Made by a program: the position numbers and the translations under genes | Shown here: positions 1 to 9,156 of the stretch, piece by piece | How positions within the stretch are numbered: the first letter of the stretch is position 1 | Layout of the letters: each line of letters begins with the position of its first letter | Notes under the pieces: model-generated | Database searches by the model: none | What the model saw: only the letters and a program-made list of their open reading frames with translations | What the model was told of the DNA's origin: nothing | Assembly: GCF_031932625.1 (NCBI RefSeq) | Contig: NZ_JAVSCK010000002.1 | Span: 558,001-622,000, forward strand | Length of the DNA: 64,000 bases | Direction: 5' to 3' | From: Hwangdonia seohaensis | GTDB taxonomy: Bacteria > Bacteroidota > Bacteroidia > Flavobacteriales > Flavobacteriaceae

Positions 1-323
1 AGAGCTGTATCGATTAAAGTTTTTAGAACATGATCTGCTATATAATCATCTGGATCTAAAAAATAAATATAATCGCCATTAGCTAAAGACAATCCTTTGT
101 TTCGAGCCGCTCCAACACCTTGATTTTCTTGATGGTAAACAAAAAAGTTAGCATGCAATTTACAATAGCGTTCTGCAATAGAAACACTGTTATCTTTTGA
201 ACCGTCACTAACAATGATGACCTCATACTCATCTTTACCAATATCCTGATTTACTAAACTATCCAAACATCTGGATATATGTTTTTCTACATTGTAAACC
301 GGAATAATTATGCTTAATTTCAA
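1..323 (-). CDS. Glycosyltransferase family 2, N-terminal part (runs off window)
   Basis: This partial gene holds about 107 N-terminal codons; the 3' part lies before base 1. The translation opens KLSIIIPVYNVEKHISR, the first strand and helix of a GT-A fold. VSDGSKDNS (nucleotide-binding Asp) and GVGAARNKGL follow, and FLDPDDY supplies a DxD-like metal/nucleotide site near residue 93. GT2 enzymes of this type transfer sugars from NDP-sugars to surface polysaccharide acceptors in the cytoplasm. The start is taken as TTG at 321-323, because no in-frame ATG lies between the upstream TGA and the IIIPVYN motif. Donor and acceptor cannot be told from this fragment. Confidence 0.85.
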   Translation of the reverse strand, partial: MKLSIIIPVYNVEKHISRCLDSLVNQDIGKDEYEVIIVSDGSKDNSVSIAERYCKLHANFFVYHQENQGVGAARNKGLSLANGDYIYFLDPDDYIADHVLKTLIDTA

Positions 324-525
324 ATCAATAAATTGGTTTTGAAAACGAATATAAATAATTATAAGCCATCAAAAGCTATGGGTAAGGCTATTCTTCATAT
401 ATACTCGATGAATGACAATACAAAGTAAAACACTACTGATTACTAGATAAATCCGATCAAAACTGAATAAGGGTTTTCATAAACAAAAGATAAAAATTTT
501 TGCCGTGTTGTATCTGAAAACTAAA

Positions 526-1545
526 TCATATAATTTTTAAAATACTTAGAAACTCATCATGCATCGCATCCGTATAATCCAAATGCGTAACGATACGCAG
601 TTTGCCACCGCCCATGCCAATAATTTTGATGTTTTTGTCGGCCAGTTTCTGCATAAAACGGGGTTCGTTTATATCTTTGTTTAGCTCAAAAATTACAATA
701 TTGGTTTCAACGGGTTCTACTGTTTTAATGATGGGTAACTTTGTTAATTCCTCGCCTATTTCCTGAGCTTTTTTGTGGTCTTCGTTTAATCTTTCAATAT
801 TGTTGTCTAAAGCATAAAGTCCGGCTGCTGCTAAATACCCTACCTGACGCATACCTCCACCAAAAATTTTTCGAATCCTTATGGCGTTGCGCATAATAGC
901 TTCATCGCCAACCAAAACGGATCCGATTGGGCACCCCAAACCTTTACTTAAGCACACCGAAATAGTATCGAACACTTCGCCATATTGTTTTGGGGTTTCA
1001 TTTTTCGCAACCAAAGCATGCCATAATCTCGCGCCATCTAAATGAAACCCCAGATTATGATCATCGCAAGTTTTCCTGATTTTTAAAATCTCTTCAAAAT
1101 CCCAACAGGCGCCACCACCTTTATTGGTCGTGTTTTCAATTTCTACTAAACTGGTTAACGGACTGTGATAAAAGTCTGGCGGATTTATAGCTTCTAAAAC
1201 CTGGTTTGCTGTAAACATGCCCCGATTGCCATCAACTAGTTTACAAGACACACCGCTGTTAAACGATGCACCACCACCCTCGTAATTGTAAATGTGTGCA
1301 TATTTGTCGCAAATTACTTGGTCTCCAGGATTGGTGTGCAATTTAATTGCCGCTTGATTGGCCATACTTCCGGTTGGGAAAAACAATGCTTTTTCTTTTC
1401 CGAACATTTCGGCAATGCGTTCTTCTAAAGCATTAACGGTTGGGTCTTCTTTATATACATCGTCGCCAACTTGGGCTTGCATCATGGCATCTAGCATGCC
1501 TTGAGATGGTTTGGTAACGGTATCGCTTCTTAGGTCTATTATCAT
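526..1545 (-). CDS. ltaE: Low-specificity L-threonine aldolase
   Basis: The 339-residue product is a fold-type I PLP enzyme that cleaves L-threonine or L-allo-threonine to glycine and acetaldehyde. The opening IDLRSDTVTKPS is the family signature. HLDGAR (168-173) gives the Asp that pairs with the pyridine nitrogen. SKGLGCPIGS gives the PLP Schiff-base lysine at K201. Length matches the family (330-350). It stands alone on the minus strand, with the glycosyltransferase downstream after a 200-base gap and prfB divergent. The cytosolic role is glycine supply or threonine breakdown. Stereospecificity (L-allo versus low specificity) cannot be read from the sequence. Confidence 0.93.
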   Translation of the reverse strand: MIIDLRSDTVTKPSQGMLDAMMQAQVGDDVYKEDPTVNALEERIAEMFGKEKALFFPTGSMANQAAIKLHTNPGDQVICDKYAHIYNYEGGGASFNSGVSCKLVDGNRGMFTANQVLEAINPPDFYHSPLTSLVEIENTTNKGGGACWDFEEILKIRKTCDDHNLGFHLDGARLWHALVAKNETPKQYGEVFDTISVCLSKGLGCPIGSVLVGDEAIMRNAIRIRKIFGGGMRQVGYLAAAGLYALDNNIERLNEDHKKAQEIGEELTKLPIIKTVEPVETNIVIFELNKDINEPRFMQKLADKNIKIIGMGGGKLRIVTHLDYTDAMHDEFLSILKII

Positions 1546-1640
1546 TAATAATCAATTTGTGTATAAAGCTATAAAATTATCTTAGTATTAGTTTTATTCT
1601 GTATGTTTAAATTCTATTTTTGTTCAAAATAATTAAAAGC

Positions 1641-2751
1641 ATGATTACTTCCGATAACATAAAAACCCTAAACACCCGCCTTGATAAACTAAGGCACTAT
1701 CTTTGACATTGATGCCAAACTTATAGAACTACAAAACGAAGAAGAGCAAACCTTCGACCCCAATTTCTGGAACGACTCAAAAGCGGCCGAAGTGATAATG
1801 AAATCGATTCGGGTTAAGAAAAAATGGGTAGCAGATTACAACACTGCCAAAACCCTTGTTGAAGATTTAGAAGTGCTTTACGAGTTTTACAAAGAAGATG
1901 AAGCCACTGCAGAAGAAGTACAAGCCCGCTTTGATAAAGCCGTAACGCTTTTAGAGGATATTGAGTTTAAAAACATGCTTTCTGAAGAAGGTGATAGCCT
2001 AAGTGCCGTATTGCAAATTACGGCAGGTGCCGGCGGTACCGAAAGCTGTGATTGGGCAAACATGCTTATGCGTATGTATTTAATGTACGCCGAAAAAAAC
2101 GGGTTTAAAGTAAAGGAACTCAACTTTCAGGAAGGCGATGTTGCGGGCATAAAAACGGTGACTTTAGAAATTGATGGCGATTTTGCCTTTGGTTGGTTAA
2201 AAGGCGAAAATGGTGTACATCGTTTGGTGCGTATTTCGCCCTTTGATAGCAATGCGAAGCGCCATACCAGTTTTGCTTCGGTTTATGTGTATCCGTTGGT
2301 TGATGATACGATTGAAGTGGAAATTAATCCCGCAGATATTGAGATTACCACGGCGCGCTCTAGCGGTGCGGGTGGGCAAAACGTAAACAAAGTAGAAACA
2401 AAAGTGCAGCTTACGCACAAACCCACGGGCATTCAAATTTCATGTTCCGAAACCAGGTCGCAGCACGATAATCGCGCCCGGGCCATGCAAATGTTGAAGT
2501 CGCAATTGTATGAAATTGAATTGCAAAAACAACTGGCACAACGCGATGATATTGAAGCCGGTAAAATGAAAATTGAATGGGGAAGCCAAATCCGTAATTA
2601 TGTAATGCATCCTTATAAACTGGTAAAAGATGTGCGAACAGCCCACGAAACCGGTAATGTTGATGCCGTTATGGATGGCGATATCAACGCCTTTTTAAAA
2701 GCCTATTTAATGATGATGGGGCAAAAAGAAGAAGACAATTCGCAATTATAA
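1641..2751 (+). CDS. prfB: Peptide chain release factor 2, expressed through a programmed +1 frameshift
   Basis: RF2 reads UGA and UAA stop codons and triggers peptide release. The gene is split. A 21-codon zero frame starts at ATG 1641 (MITSDNIKTL) and ends at in-frame TGA 1704-1706. The remainder is in the +1 frame from GAC at 1705. Slippage on CTT gives a 369-residue protein, close to the usual 365. The SPF anticodon tripeptide is at about 199-201 and the GGQ catalytic motif at about 244-246, so this is RF2 and not RF1 (which has PxT). Domain 1 is the acidic helical region before residue 120. The downstream in-frame ATG at 1792 is not the true start. A TATTTTTG box at 1615-1622 may be the -7 promoter element. 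Confidence 0.95.
1692..1707 (+). promoter_or_regulatory. prfB programmed +1 ribosomal frameshift site
   Basis: AGG CAC TAT CTT TGA C: a slippery CTT codon followed by the poorly terminating TGA-C, with a short AGG stimulator six bases before CTT. This is the layout used for RF2 autoregulation. Low RF2 lengthens the pause at UGA and favours slippage of tRNA-Leu onto the +1 frame. The zero and +1 frames join exactly here to give a full-length RF2. The stimulator is AAGG only, shorter than the AGGGGG of enterobacteria. Confidence 0.93.
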
Positions 2752-2757
2752 CGTCGG

Positions 2758-2776
2758 CAAGGTTTTTGAAACCTTG
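2758..2776. repeat. Small perfect hairpin between prfB and the HAD gene
   Basis: CAAGGTTT (2758-2765) and AAACCTTG (2769-2776) form an 8-bp perfect stem with a 3-base loop, seven bases after the prfB stop. No T-run follows, so it is not a clear terminator. It may be a transcript-processing or short dispersed palindrome. Confidence 0.55.
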
Positions 2777-2797
2777 TAGGTCTAAACACCAAAAAAA

Positions 2798-3415
2798 ATG
2801 AAAACCATAGATACCATAATTTTCGACCTTGGCGGTGTGCTCATCGATTGGAACCCCGAATATGTTTTTTTAGATGTATTTAATGGCGACCGAAAAAAAA
2901 TGCAATGGTTTTTCGATAATATTTGTACCAGCGATTGGAACGAAAATCAAGATGCGGGTTATCCTCTAGCTAAGGCTACCAAAGAGCGCGTGGCGCTATT
3001 TCCGGAATGGAAAAATGAGATTGAAATGTTTTACGGACAATGGGAAACCATGTTGGGCGACGCTATTTCCGGAACGGTTGATATTCTTAAAAAACTAATA
3101 GATTCAAAACAATACAAAGTGGTTGCGCTTACCAATTGGAGCGCCGAAACCTTTCCTATTGCTTTAAAAAAGTTTGACTTTTTACATTGGTTTGATGGGA
3201 TTTTGGTTTCGGGTGAAGAAAACACCAGAAAGCCATTTGGTGAGATTTATCATTTAACCCTAAACCGTTTCAATATAAAAGCGGCACATTCCGTTTTTAT
3301 TGATGATAATTTAAGAAATATTAATGCTGCCAATAATTTGGGCATCAATGGGATTCATTTTAATTCCCCCAATCAACTTATTCAACAATTAAAAACCTTT
3401 AATATCAATTTATAA
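2798..3415 (+). CDS. HAD-family phosphatase (YihX-like)
   Basis: The 205-residue cytosolic hydrolase has all four HAD motifs. FDLGGV has nucleophile D10, LTNWS has T112, K145 sits in TRKPFGE, and FIDD has D169/D170. The helical cap inserted after motif I (about 15-90) marks subfamily I, as in YihX-type sugar-phosphate phosphatases. Position 12 is Gly where many members carry the acid/base Asp; this is common in the YihX group, which has GN or GG here. The stop overlaps the start of the next gene by one base (TAATG), so translation is probably coupled. The substrate is unknown. Confidence 0.88.
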   Translation: MKTIDTIIFDLGGVLIDWNPEYVFLDVFNGDRKKMQWFFDNICTSDWNENQDAGYPLAKATKERVALFPEWKNEIEMFYGQWETMLGDAISGTVDILKKLIDSKQYKVVALTNWSAETFPIALKKFDFLHWFDGILVSGEENTRKPFGEIYHLTLNRFNIKAAHSVFIDDNLRNINAANNLGINGIHFNSPNQLIQQLKTFNINL

Positions 3416-3756
3416 TGATAAAAATATACCATAACAATCGCTGCAGTAAGTCGCGTTGCGGCCTTGAAATCTTAGAAAATTCAGGAAAGGACTTCGAAAT
3501 TGTTAAATATTTAGACGATACCCTTTCCGCGAAAGCGCTAAAAGAAATCATATCACTTTTAAAAATAAAGCCCATTGATTTAGTTAGAAAAAACGAAGCC
3601 ATTTGGAAAGAAAACTATAAAGGCAAAACGCTAACCGATGCCGAAGTTATCAACGCCATGGCAAAACATCCAAAACTTATTGAGCGACCTATAGTAATAA
3701 ATGGCAAAAAAGCCGTAATTGGAAGGCCACCCGAACTTATTTTGGATATAATTTAG
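3415..3756 (+). CDS. ArsC-family reductase (arsenate reductase, glutaredoxin type, or Spx/YffB-like)
   Basis: The 113-residue thioredoxin-fold protein has C10 in NNRCSKSR, corresponding to the arsenate-binding Cys of glutaredoxin-coupled ArsC. The three basic residues expected around the oxyanion are present at R58, R91 and R104 (VRKN, ERP, GRPPE). Length matches E. coli ArsC-type YfjU/YffB relatives (110-140). It overlaps the HAD gene by one base. No arsR, arsB or acr3 lies nearby, so a dedicated arsenic operon is not indicated. A general thiol reductase role is equally plausible. Confidence 0.82.
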   Translation: MIKIYHNNRCSKSRCGLEILENSGKDFEIVKYLDDTLSAKALKEIISLLKIKPIDLVRKNEAIWKENYKGKTLTDAEVINAMAKHPKLIERPIVINGKKAVIGRPPELILDII

Positions 3757-3838
3757 AGGTTTATCTTTTAACAAATCTTTAACCAATACAACTTAAACCA
3801 TAGGTTATTTTTGCTGTCTAATACGGTAAAACCAAACC

Positions 3839-6289
3839 ATGAACAAATTATTTATTTTTGCTTTCGCTTTTATTTTATGTATTGCTAACAGTAATGGGCA
3901 ACCTAAAAATTTAGAAACTCCAACAGCGCCCTCTCCTATTATTAAAGAGGTATTAATAACAGGAAAAGTTATTGATAAAGAAACCCAGGAACCTTTAGAA
4001 TATGCAACTATTGCTTTTTATAGTAAAAAGGAAGAAAAGATAGTTACTGGAGGTATTACCGATATTAACGGTAATTTTAGTATTCCGGTAAAAACCGGTG
4101 TTTACGATATATCGATTGAATATATTGCATTTAAAACCCAAAAAATATCGAATAGAGAATTAAAAAGCGATGAAAATATTGGTGTGTTTTCGTTAGAAGT
4201 AGATTTCGCATCTTTAGGCGAAGTGGAAATTATTGCTGAACGCACCACGGTAGAAATTAAACTCGACAAAAAAATATACAACGTTGGTAAAGATTTAACG
4301 GTTAGCGGCGGTACCGTTAGCGATGTATTGGACAACGTGCCCTCGGTTTCTGTTGATGCCGAAGGAAATGTAGCATTAAGAGGAAACGATAACGTACGTA
4401 TTCTTATTAACGGTAAACCTTCTGGTTTAGTAGGTTTGAATTCTACCGATGCCCTAAAACAATTACCGGCAGAATCTATTGAAAAAGTAGAAGTTATCAC
4501 GTCGCCCTCAGCTAGATATGAAGCTGAAGGTACCGCTGGAATTTTAAATATTATTTTACGTCGTAGCAAATTACTCGGGCTTAACGGTGCTGTTACCGGA
4601 AATGTTGGACACCCTGATGCCGCAGGCATTTCGGGGAATGTGAATTACAGAACGGGAAATATCAACCTGTTTAACACAACATCTTACAGATATAATGAAT
4701 CTATTGGTCGGTGGTACAACGATGTAAAATATAACGACATCAATACGCCCGATTTAGACGAAAAAAGAGATTGGACCGATGTTAGAAAAGGCTTTACCAC
4801 AAACGCTGGGATTGAATGGTATATAAACGATTCGGCATCTTTAACATCTTCAATTGTTTACAACAACGGTAATAGCAATAACAATTCTATCAACAATCTT
4901 GTACAGTTTAACAAACTTAACAACACCACAAGCAGAAGCGTTCGATTGGACCCTGAAAGAGAAGAGGGCGAAACCATACAATATTCATTGAATTTTACAA
5001 AAGATTTTGATAAAACAGATCATAAATTAACTTTCGATTTTCAATTTGAAGATTCGAACGAAGATCAAAATTCATTAATAAACGTTGATGGTACCGATAC
5101 CGATTTCGTAACGACTCTCGACAATCAATCCAACGTGTTATTACAATCTGATTACACCCTACCAATTGGCGAAATGAGTCAATTTGAAATGGGTTTCCGT
5201 GGCGATTTTAGCGACCGCTCAACAGATTACACGGTGGAGTTATTAAACACAAACACAGGAGATTTTGAGGTTAGCGAAGACCTTTCAAACCTATTTAATT
5301 TCAAACAATATGTTACCGCTGTTTACACCCAATACGGTAGTAAAATTGATAAGTTTTCTTTTTTATTGGGATTACGATTGGAAAATACCAGAACCACTTT
5401 AGACCAACCAACAAGTGGCGATTTTAAAAGAAAGAACCTTACGGGCCTATTCCCTACTGCAAACTTAAATTACGAATTTAGTGATAGCGAAAGTATGACG
5501 TTGGGTTATAACCGACGCTTAAGAAGGCCTCGTGGATTTATGTTAAATCCGTTTCCATCACGCTCTAGTTTAACCAACGTGTTTCAAGGTAATCCAGATT
5601 TGGACCCCACTTATTCTGATAAATTTGAGCTGGGTTATTTAAACAGATTTGGAAAATTTACGCTAAGCACCGCTATTTATTATGAGCACTCTACCAATGT
5701 GATGTCGTTTGTAAGTAGAGAAACTGGTGAAACCGTTATTATAGATAACGAAGCTTTCCCTGTAATTCAGAGAGGGCCGGTTAATCTAGCCACCGACAAA
5801 CGCTCAGGTTTCGAGTTTAATTTAAACTATAGCCCGACACGTAACTGGCGTGTAAATACCGATTTTAACCTTTATAAATTGAAAAGAGCCGGTGAGTTTA
5901 ATGGTATCGATTTAAGCTCGGACGCTTTAACTTGGAGAGCGCGTTTAACAAATAAATTAACCTTACCTTACAAAATCGATTGGCAAACCAATATGAATTA
6001 CAGAGGACCAAGTGATGACGCCCAAAACAATAGAAAAGGACGATTCTCTGCTAATATGGCGTTTAGCAAAGATTTGTTTAAAGATAAAGCTTCAATCGCA
6101 TTTAATGTTAGAGATGTATTAAACAGTGCCGTATTTATAAACCATATTACAACAGACACGTTTACTGCAGACCAAGAAATACAGTTTAGAGGTGGCCGTA
6201 CTTACAATTTAGCGTTTACCTATAGGTTTAATCAAAAGAAACAACGTGAGCGCAATCGTGATTTTGAAGGTGGCGATATGGAAATGTAA
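3839..6289 (+). CDS. TonB-dependent receptor, outer-membrane beta-barrel family (OMP_b-brl_3)
   Basis: The 816-residue outer-membrane protein opens with a signal peptide (about 1-20, ending at SNG/Q). A carboxypeptidase-regulatory-like Ig domain follows (about 37-125, GKVIDKETQEPLEYATI and DINGNFSIPV). The TonB plug domain spans about 140-240 (VSDVLDNVPSVSV, RGNDNVRILINGKPS, IEKVEVITSPSARYEAEG), and a long barrel ends with the YNLAFTYRF terminal strand. The tail after the barrel is charged (RERNRDFEGGDMEM). No susD neighbour is present, so this is not a SusCD glycan pair. The ligand is unknown. A bidirectional terminator at 6401-6432 closes the unit. Confidence 0.9.
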   Translation: MNKLFIFAFAFILCIANSNGQPKNLETPTAPSPIIKEVLITGKVIDKETQEPLEYATIAFYSKKEEKIVTGGITDINGNFSIPVKTGVYDISIEYIAFKTQKISNRELKSDENIGVFSLEVDFASLGEVEIIAERTTVEIKLDKKIYNVGKDLTVSGGTVSDVLDNVPSVSVDAEGNVALRGNDNVRILINGKPSGLVGLNSTDALKQLPAESIEKVEVITSPSARYEAEGTAGILNIILRRSKLLGLNGAVTGNVGHPDAAGISGNVNYRTGNINLFNTTSYRYNESIGRWYNDVKYNDINTPDLDEKRDWTDVRKGFTTNAGIEWYINDSASLTSSIVYNNGNSNNNSINNLVQFNKLNNTTSRSVRLDPEREEGETIQYSLNFTKDFDKTDHKLTFDFQFEDSNEDQNSLINVDGTDTDFVTTLDNQSNVLLQSDYTLPIGEMSQFEMGFRGDFSDRSTDYTVELLNTNTGDFEVSEDLSNLFNFKQYVTAVYTQYGSKIDKFSFLLGLRLENTRTTLDQPTSGDFKRKNLTGLFPTANLNYEFSDSESMTLGYNRRLRRPRGFMLNPFPSRSSLTNVFQGNPDLDPTYSDKFELGYLNRFGKFTLSTAIYYEHSTNVMSFVSRETGETVIIDNEAFPVIQRGPVNLATDKRSGFEFNLNYSPTRNWRVNTDFNLYKLKRAGEFNGIDLSSDALTWRARLTNKLTLPYKIDWQTNMNYRGPSDDAQNNRKGRFSANMAFSKDLFKDKASIAFNVRDVLNSAVFINHITTDTFTADQEIQFRGGRTYNLAFTYRFNQKKQRERNRDFEGGDMEM

Positions 6290-6400
6290 TGTGAACGAGA
6301 CTTTTACACCGCTACGCTGATAATTACTAAACTTTTAGCTCTAGCAATCAATACAATACCCAAGTAAATAGTTTTACTTGAACAATAAACAATTTTAACA

Positions 6401-6432
6401 AAAAAAGGAAGCTAAAATTAGCTTCCTTTTTT
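6401..6432. terminator. Bidirectional intrinsic terminator
   Basis: AAAGGAAGCTAA and TTAGCTTCCTTT pair around a 2-base centre, with A-runs on the left and T-runs on the right. It can end both the TonB-receptor transcript from the left and the small minus-strand gene from the right. Confidence 0.85.
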
Positions 6433-6451
6433 ATTATATAAATTTTATGTT

Positions 6452-6634
6452 TTAAGCAGTTTCAGCTTCACGCTTTGCTTTTCTCTCCTCTCTCATTTCT
6501 TTTAATCTTTCCATTAAAGCGCCACCAATCCAATAAGGGATTACAAAAGTTAACAAAAAAATCATTAACCAAAAACCGATTGTTAAAATGGCTAAAAACG
6601 CTAAAAATCCTAAATATTGGTCAAAATCAAACAT
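6452..6634 (-). CDS. Small membrane protein of unknown function (60 aa)
   Basis: I do not recognise a named family. The 60-residue product has a hydrophobic stretch at about 8-40 (LGFLAFLAILTIGFW, then IFLLTFVIPYWIGG), enough for one long or two short membrane helices. The cytosolic tail is strongly charged (MERLKEMREERKAKREAE). The gene is flanked on its 3' side by a strong terminator and has its own AT-rich upstream region. That supports it as real, not a shadow ORF. Confidence 0.65.
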   Translation of the reverse strand: MFDFDQYLGFLAFLAILTIGFWLMIFLLTFVIPYWIGGALMERLKEMREERKAKREAETA

Positions 6635-6800
6635 AATTTGTAAGTATCTTATTAAAAATCTTATGCAAAGATATAATAAACCGATTTGTTATACAATATC
6701 AAAATTAAAATTAATGAACAATTTTATTAAATCATCCATTTGGATTTCAAAAGAGATTAAATCACAAATCCTATAATTTCTTGCGATTAAAATCTTTTTA

Positions 6801-7442
6801 CTAATTTAAATTAGGCTGAGGCGTCATTCTTAAATAAGGCTTAACTTCTTTAAATCCTTTGGGAAATATAGCCGGTATATCGGCTGTTGCCACTGCAGGA
6901 ACCACCACACAATCGTCTCCGTTTTGCCAATTGGCCGGTGTTGCTACTTTATGGTAAGCCGTTAGTTGCAGCGAATCGATAACCCGCAACAGTTCATCAA
7001 AATTTCTACCGGTTGAGGCTGGATACGTTATAATCAGTTTCACCTTTTTATGGTTATCAATCACAAAAACCGAGCGTACCGTAAGATTACTATCGGCGTT
7101 TGGGTGAATCATATCATAAAGTTTTGAAACCTTTTTGTCTTCATCAGCGATAATGGGGAAATTGACCGTTGTGTTCTGTGTTTCGTTAATATCCTTTATC
7201 CATCCGTGATGCGATTCAACATCATCAACACTTAACGCGACTACTTTGGTGTTGCGCTTATCAAATTCATCTTTGTATTTGGCTACAGCGCCTAACTCTG
7301 TCGTGCAAACTGGTGTGTAATCCGCTGGGTGAGAAAACAAAACACCCCAACTATCGCCTAACCAATCATGAAAATCAATTTTCCCTTCTGAAGTTTGTGC
7401 GGTAAAATTCGGTGCTTCATCACCTAATCTAATGGTTGCCAT
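6801..7442 (-). CDS. 1-Cys peroxiredoxin (Prx6 family)
   Basis: The 213-residue cytosolic peroxidase reduces hydrogen peroxide and alkyl hydroperoxides. The active-site motif is HPADYTPVCTTEL, with peroxidatic C46 and T43; the supporting Arg is in TVRSVFVID. The extended C-terminal domain (about 160-213, with GDDCVVVPAV) and the length place it in the Prx6/1-Cys group, not the AhpC/2-Cys group. It is transcribed alone, divergent from fumC. The upstream region shows no clear OxyR-type site that I can identify. Confidence 0.93.
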   Translation of the reverse strand: MATIRLGDEAPNFTAQTSEGKIDFHDWLGDSWGVLFSHPADYTPVCTTELGAVAKYKDEFDKRNTKVVALSVDDVESHHGWIKDINETQNTTVNFPIIADEDKKVSKLYDMIHPNADSNLTVRSVFVIDNHKKVKLIITYPASTGRNFDELLRVIDSLQLTAYHKVATPANWQNGDDCVVVPAVATADIPAIFPKGFKEVKPYLRMTPQPNLN

Positions 7443-7585
7443 AATATATAATTTTTATGATTAAACTGTAATCCTACTAAATTAATAGATTTTAGCCAAA
7501 ACACGCAAAAAGTTTCGTTATTTATATGTTAAAAAGAAGTCGCAAAAACAAACAAATATCATAATATAAACAAAGCAAAAACAAT

Positions 7586-7593
7586 TAACTTTG
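7586..7593 (+). promoter_or_regulatory. Putative -7 promoter box for fumC
   Basis: TAACTTTG matches the Bacteroidota -7 consensus TAnnTTTG and lies 26 bases before the fumC ATG. No good TTG -33 element is seen at the usual 17-23 base spacing. Confidence 0.5.
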
Positions 7594-7619
7594 TAACTTA
7601 CATTTAATCTATTATTACT

Positions 7620-9017
7620 ATGAGCTACAGAATAGAAAAAGATACGATGGGCGAGGTAAAAGTGCCTGCCGATAAACTTTGGGGTGCACAAACCGAGCGC
7701 TCTAGAAACAACTTTAAAATTGGAGCACCCGCGTCGATGCCCTTGGAAATAGTTTACGGTTTTGCTTATTTAAAAAAAGCAGCAGCTTACACCAACTGTG
7801 AATTAGGTGCGTTGCCTATTGAAAAGCGCGATTTAATTGCACAGGTTTGTGACGAAATTTTGGAGGGAAAACACGACGACCAATTCCCATTGGTTATTTG
7901 GCAAACAGGTTCTGGTACCCAAAGTAATATGAATGTAAATGAAGTGATTGCAAACCGCGCGCATCAAATAGCTGGAAAAACCATTGGCGAGGGTGAAAAA
8001 ACCATCCAACCCAATGATGATGTTAACAAATCGCAATCTTCAAACGACACCTTTCCAACGGGCATGCATATTGCCGCTTATAAAAAAGTAGTTGAGACTA
8101 CTATTCCGGGTGTTAAACAATTACGAGATACCTTAGCTAAAAAAGCCGACGCCTTTAAAAATGTCGTTAAAATTGGGCGCACCCACTTAATGGATGCCAC
8201 ACCGTTAACGCTTGGACAAGAATTATCAGGTTATGTAGCGCAATTAAATTATGGCATTAAAGCTTTGGAAAACACCTTGCCACATTTAAGTGAGTTAGCT
8301 CTAGGCGGAACTGCCGTTGGTACGGGATTAAACACACCAAAAGGTTACAGCAAACGCGTTGCCGAATATATTGCAGAATTTACAAAGCTGCCCTTTATTA
8401 CCGCACCAAATAAATTTGAAGCCTTAGCTGCTCACGATGCCATTGTGGAAACCCATGGGGCTTTAAAGCAGTTGGCGGTATCATTAAATAAAATTGCAAA
8501 CGATGTTAGAATGATGGCTTCGGGACCACGCTCTGGTATTGGTGAAATTACAATTCCAGCCAACGAACCCGGAAGTTCTATTATGCCTGGAAAAGTAAAC
8601 CCAACCCAATGTGAAGCTTTAACCATGGTTTGCGCACAAGTTATGGGTAACGATGTAGCTATTGGGGTTGGCGGCATGCAAGGGCATTACGAATTAAATG
8701 TTTTTAAACCGGTTATGGCGGCAAATCTTTTACAGTCGGCTCAATTAATTGGAGATGCTTGTGTAAGTTTTGATGTGAATTGTGCTGTTGGCATTGAACC
8801 CAACCAAGAGGTAATCACAAAATTGTTAAATAATTCGTTAATGTTGGTAACGGCATTAAATACCAAAATAGGGTATTATAAAGCTGCTGAAATTGCAAAT
8901 ACCGCCCATAAAAACGGTACCACATTAAAAGAAGAAGCCATTAACTTAGGTTATGTAACAGCAGAGGATTATGATGCTTGGGTTAAACCAGAAAATATGG
9001 TTGGAAGTTTAAAATAA
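7620..9017 (+). CDS. fumC: Class II fumarate hydratase
   Basis: The 465-residue homotetrameric TCA-cycle enzyme interconverts fumarate and L-malate without an iron-sulfur cluster. Family signatures are visible in order: TGSGTQSNMNVNEV (97-110), SSNDTFPT (140-147), GRTHLMDATP with H189, and the mobile-loop signature GSSIMPGKVNP (318-328) with the catalytic serine. Length equals E. coli FumC (467). KVNPTQCEA and GND/GHYELNVFKP favour fumarase over aspartase or argininosuccinate lyase. It is monocistronic, ending at a strong hairpin terminator at 9041-9073. Confidence 0.96.
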   Translation: MSYRIEKDTMGEVKVPADKLWGAQTERSRNNFKIGAPASMPLEIVYGFAYLKKAAAYTNCELGALPIEKRDLIAQVCDEILEGKHDDQFPLVIWQTGSGTQSNMNVNEVIANRAHQIAGKTIGEGEKTIQPNDDVNKSQSSNDTFPTGMHIAAYKKVVETTIPGVKQLRDTLAKKADAFKNVVKIGRTHLMDATPLTLGQELSGYVAQLNYGIKALENTLPHLSELALGGTAVGTGLNTPKGYSKRVAEYIAEFTKLPFITAPNKFEALAAHDAIVETHGALKQLAVSLNKIANDVRMMASGPRSGIGEITIPANEPGSSIMPGKVNPTQCEALTMVCAQVMGNDVAIGVGGMQGHYELNVFKPVMAANLLQSAQLIGDACVSFDVNCAVGIEPNQEVITKLLNNSLMLVTALNTKIGYYKAAEIANTAHKNGTTLKEEAINLGYVTAEDYDAWVKPENMVGSLK

Positions 9018-9040
9018 TATTTTACTTAAACACATAATAT

Positions 9041-9073
9041 AAAAAAACAGGTAATAATTTACCTGTTTTTTTT
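9041..9073 (+). terminator. fumC intrinsic terminator
   Basis: ACAGGTAA and TTTACCTGT pair around a short loop and are followed by eight T residues, about 25 bases after the fumC stop. An A-run on the left could let it work on the other strand too. Confidence 0.85.
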
Positions 9074-9156
9074 GGTTGGTTTGCTATCAATTGTCCATTG
9101 TATTTCACAATTAACAAGGAAAATCTGAATCAAATATATCATTTCCCTTATTATTA

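Noticed and set aside
1792..2751. Treating prfB as a 319-residue gene starting at ATG 1792
   Set aside because: The frame continues upstream to the CTT TGA C slip site, and the 21-codon zero frame matches the RF2 N-terminus, so the full-length frameshifted gene is the correct model.
4102..4629. 175-codon open frame on the minus strand inside the TonB-dependent receptor gene
   Set aside because: It lies wholly opposite a well-supported coding frame, has no recognisable motifs, and its composition mirrors the codon bias of the plus-strand gene.
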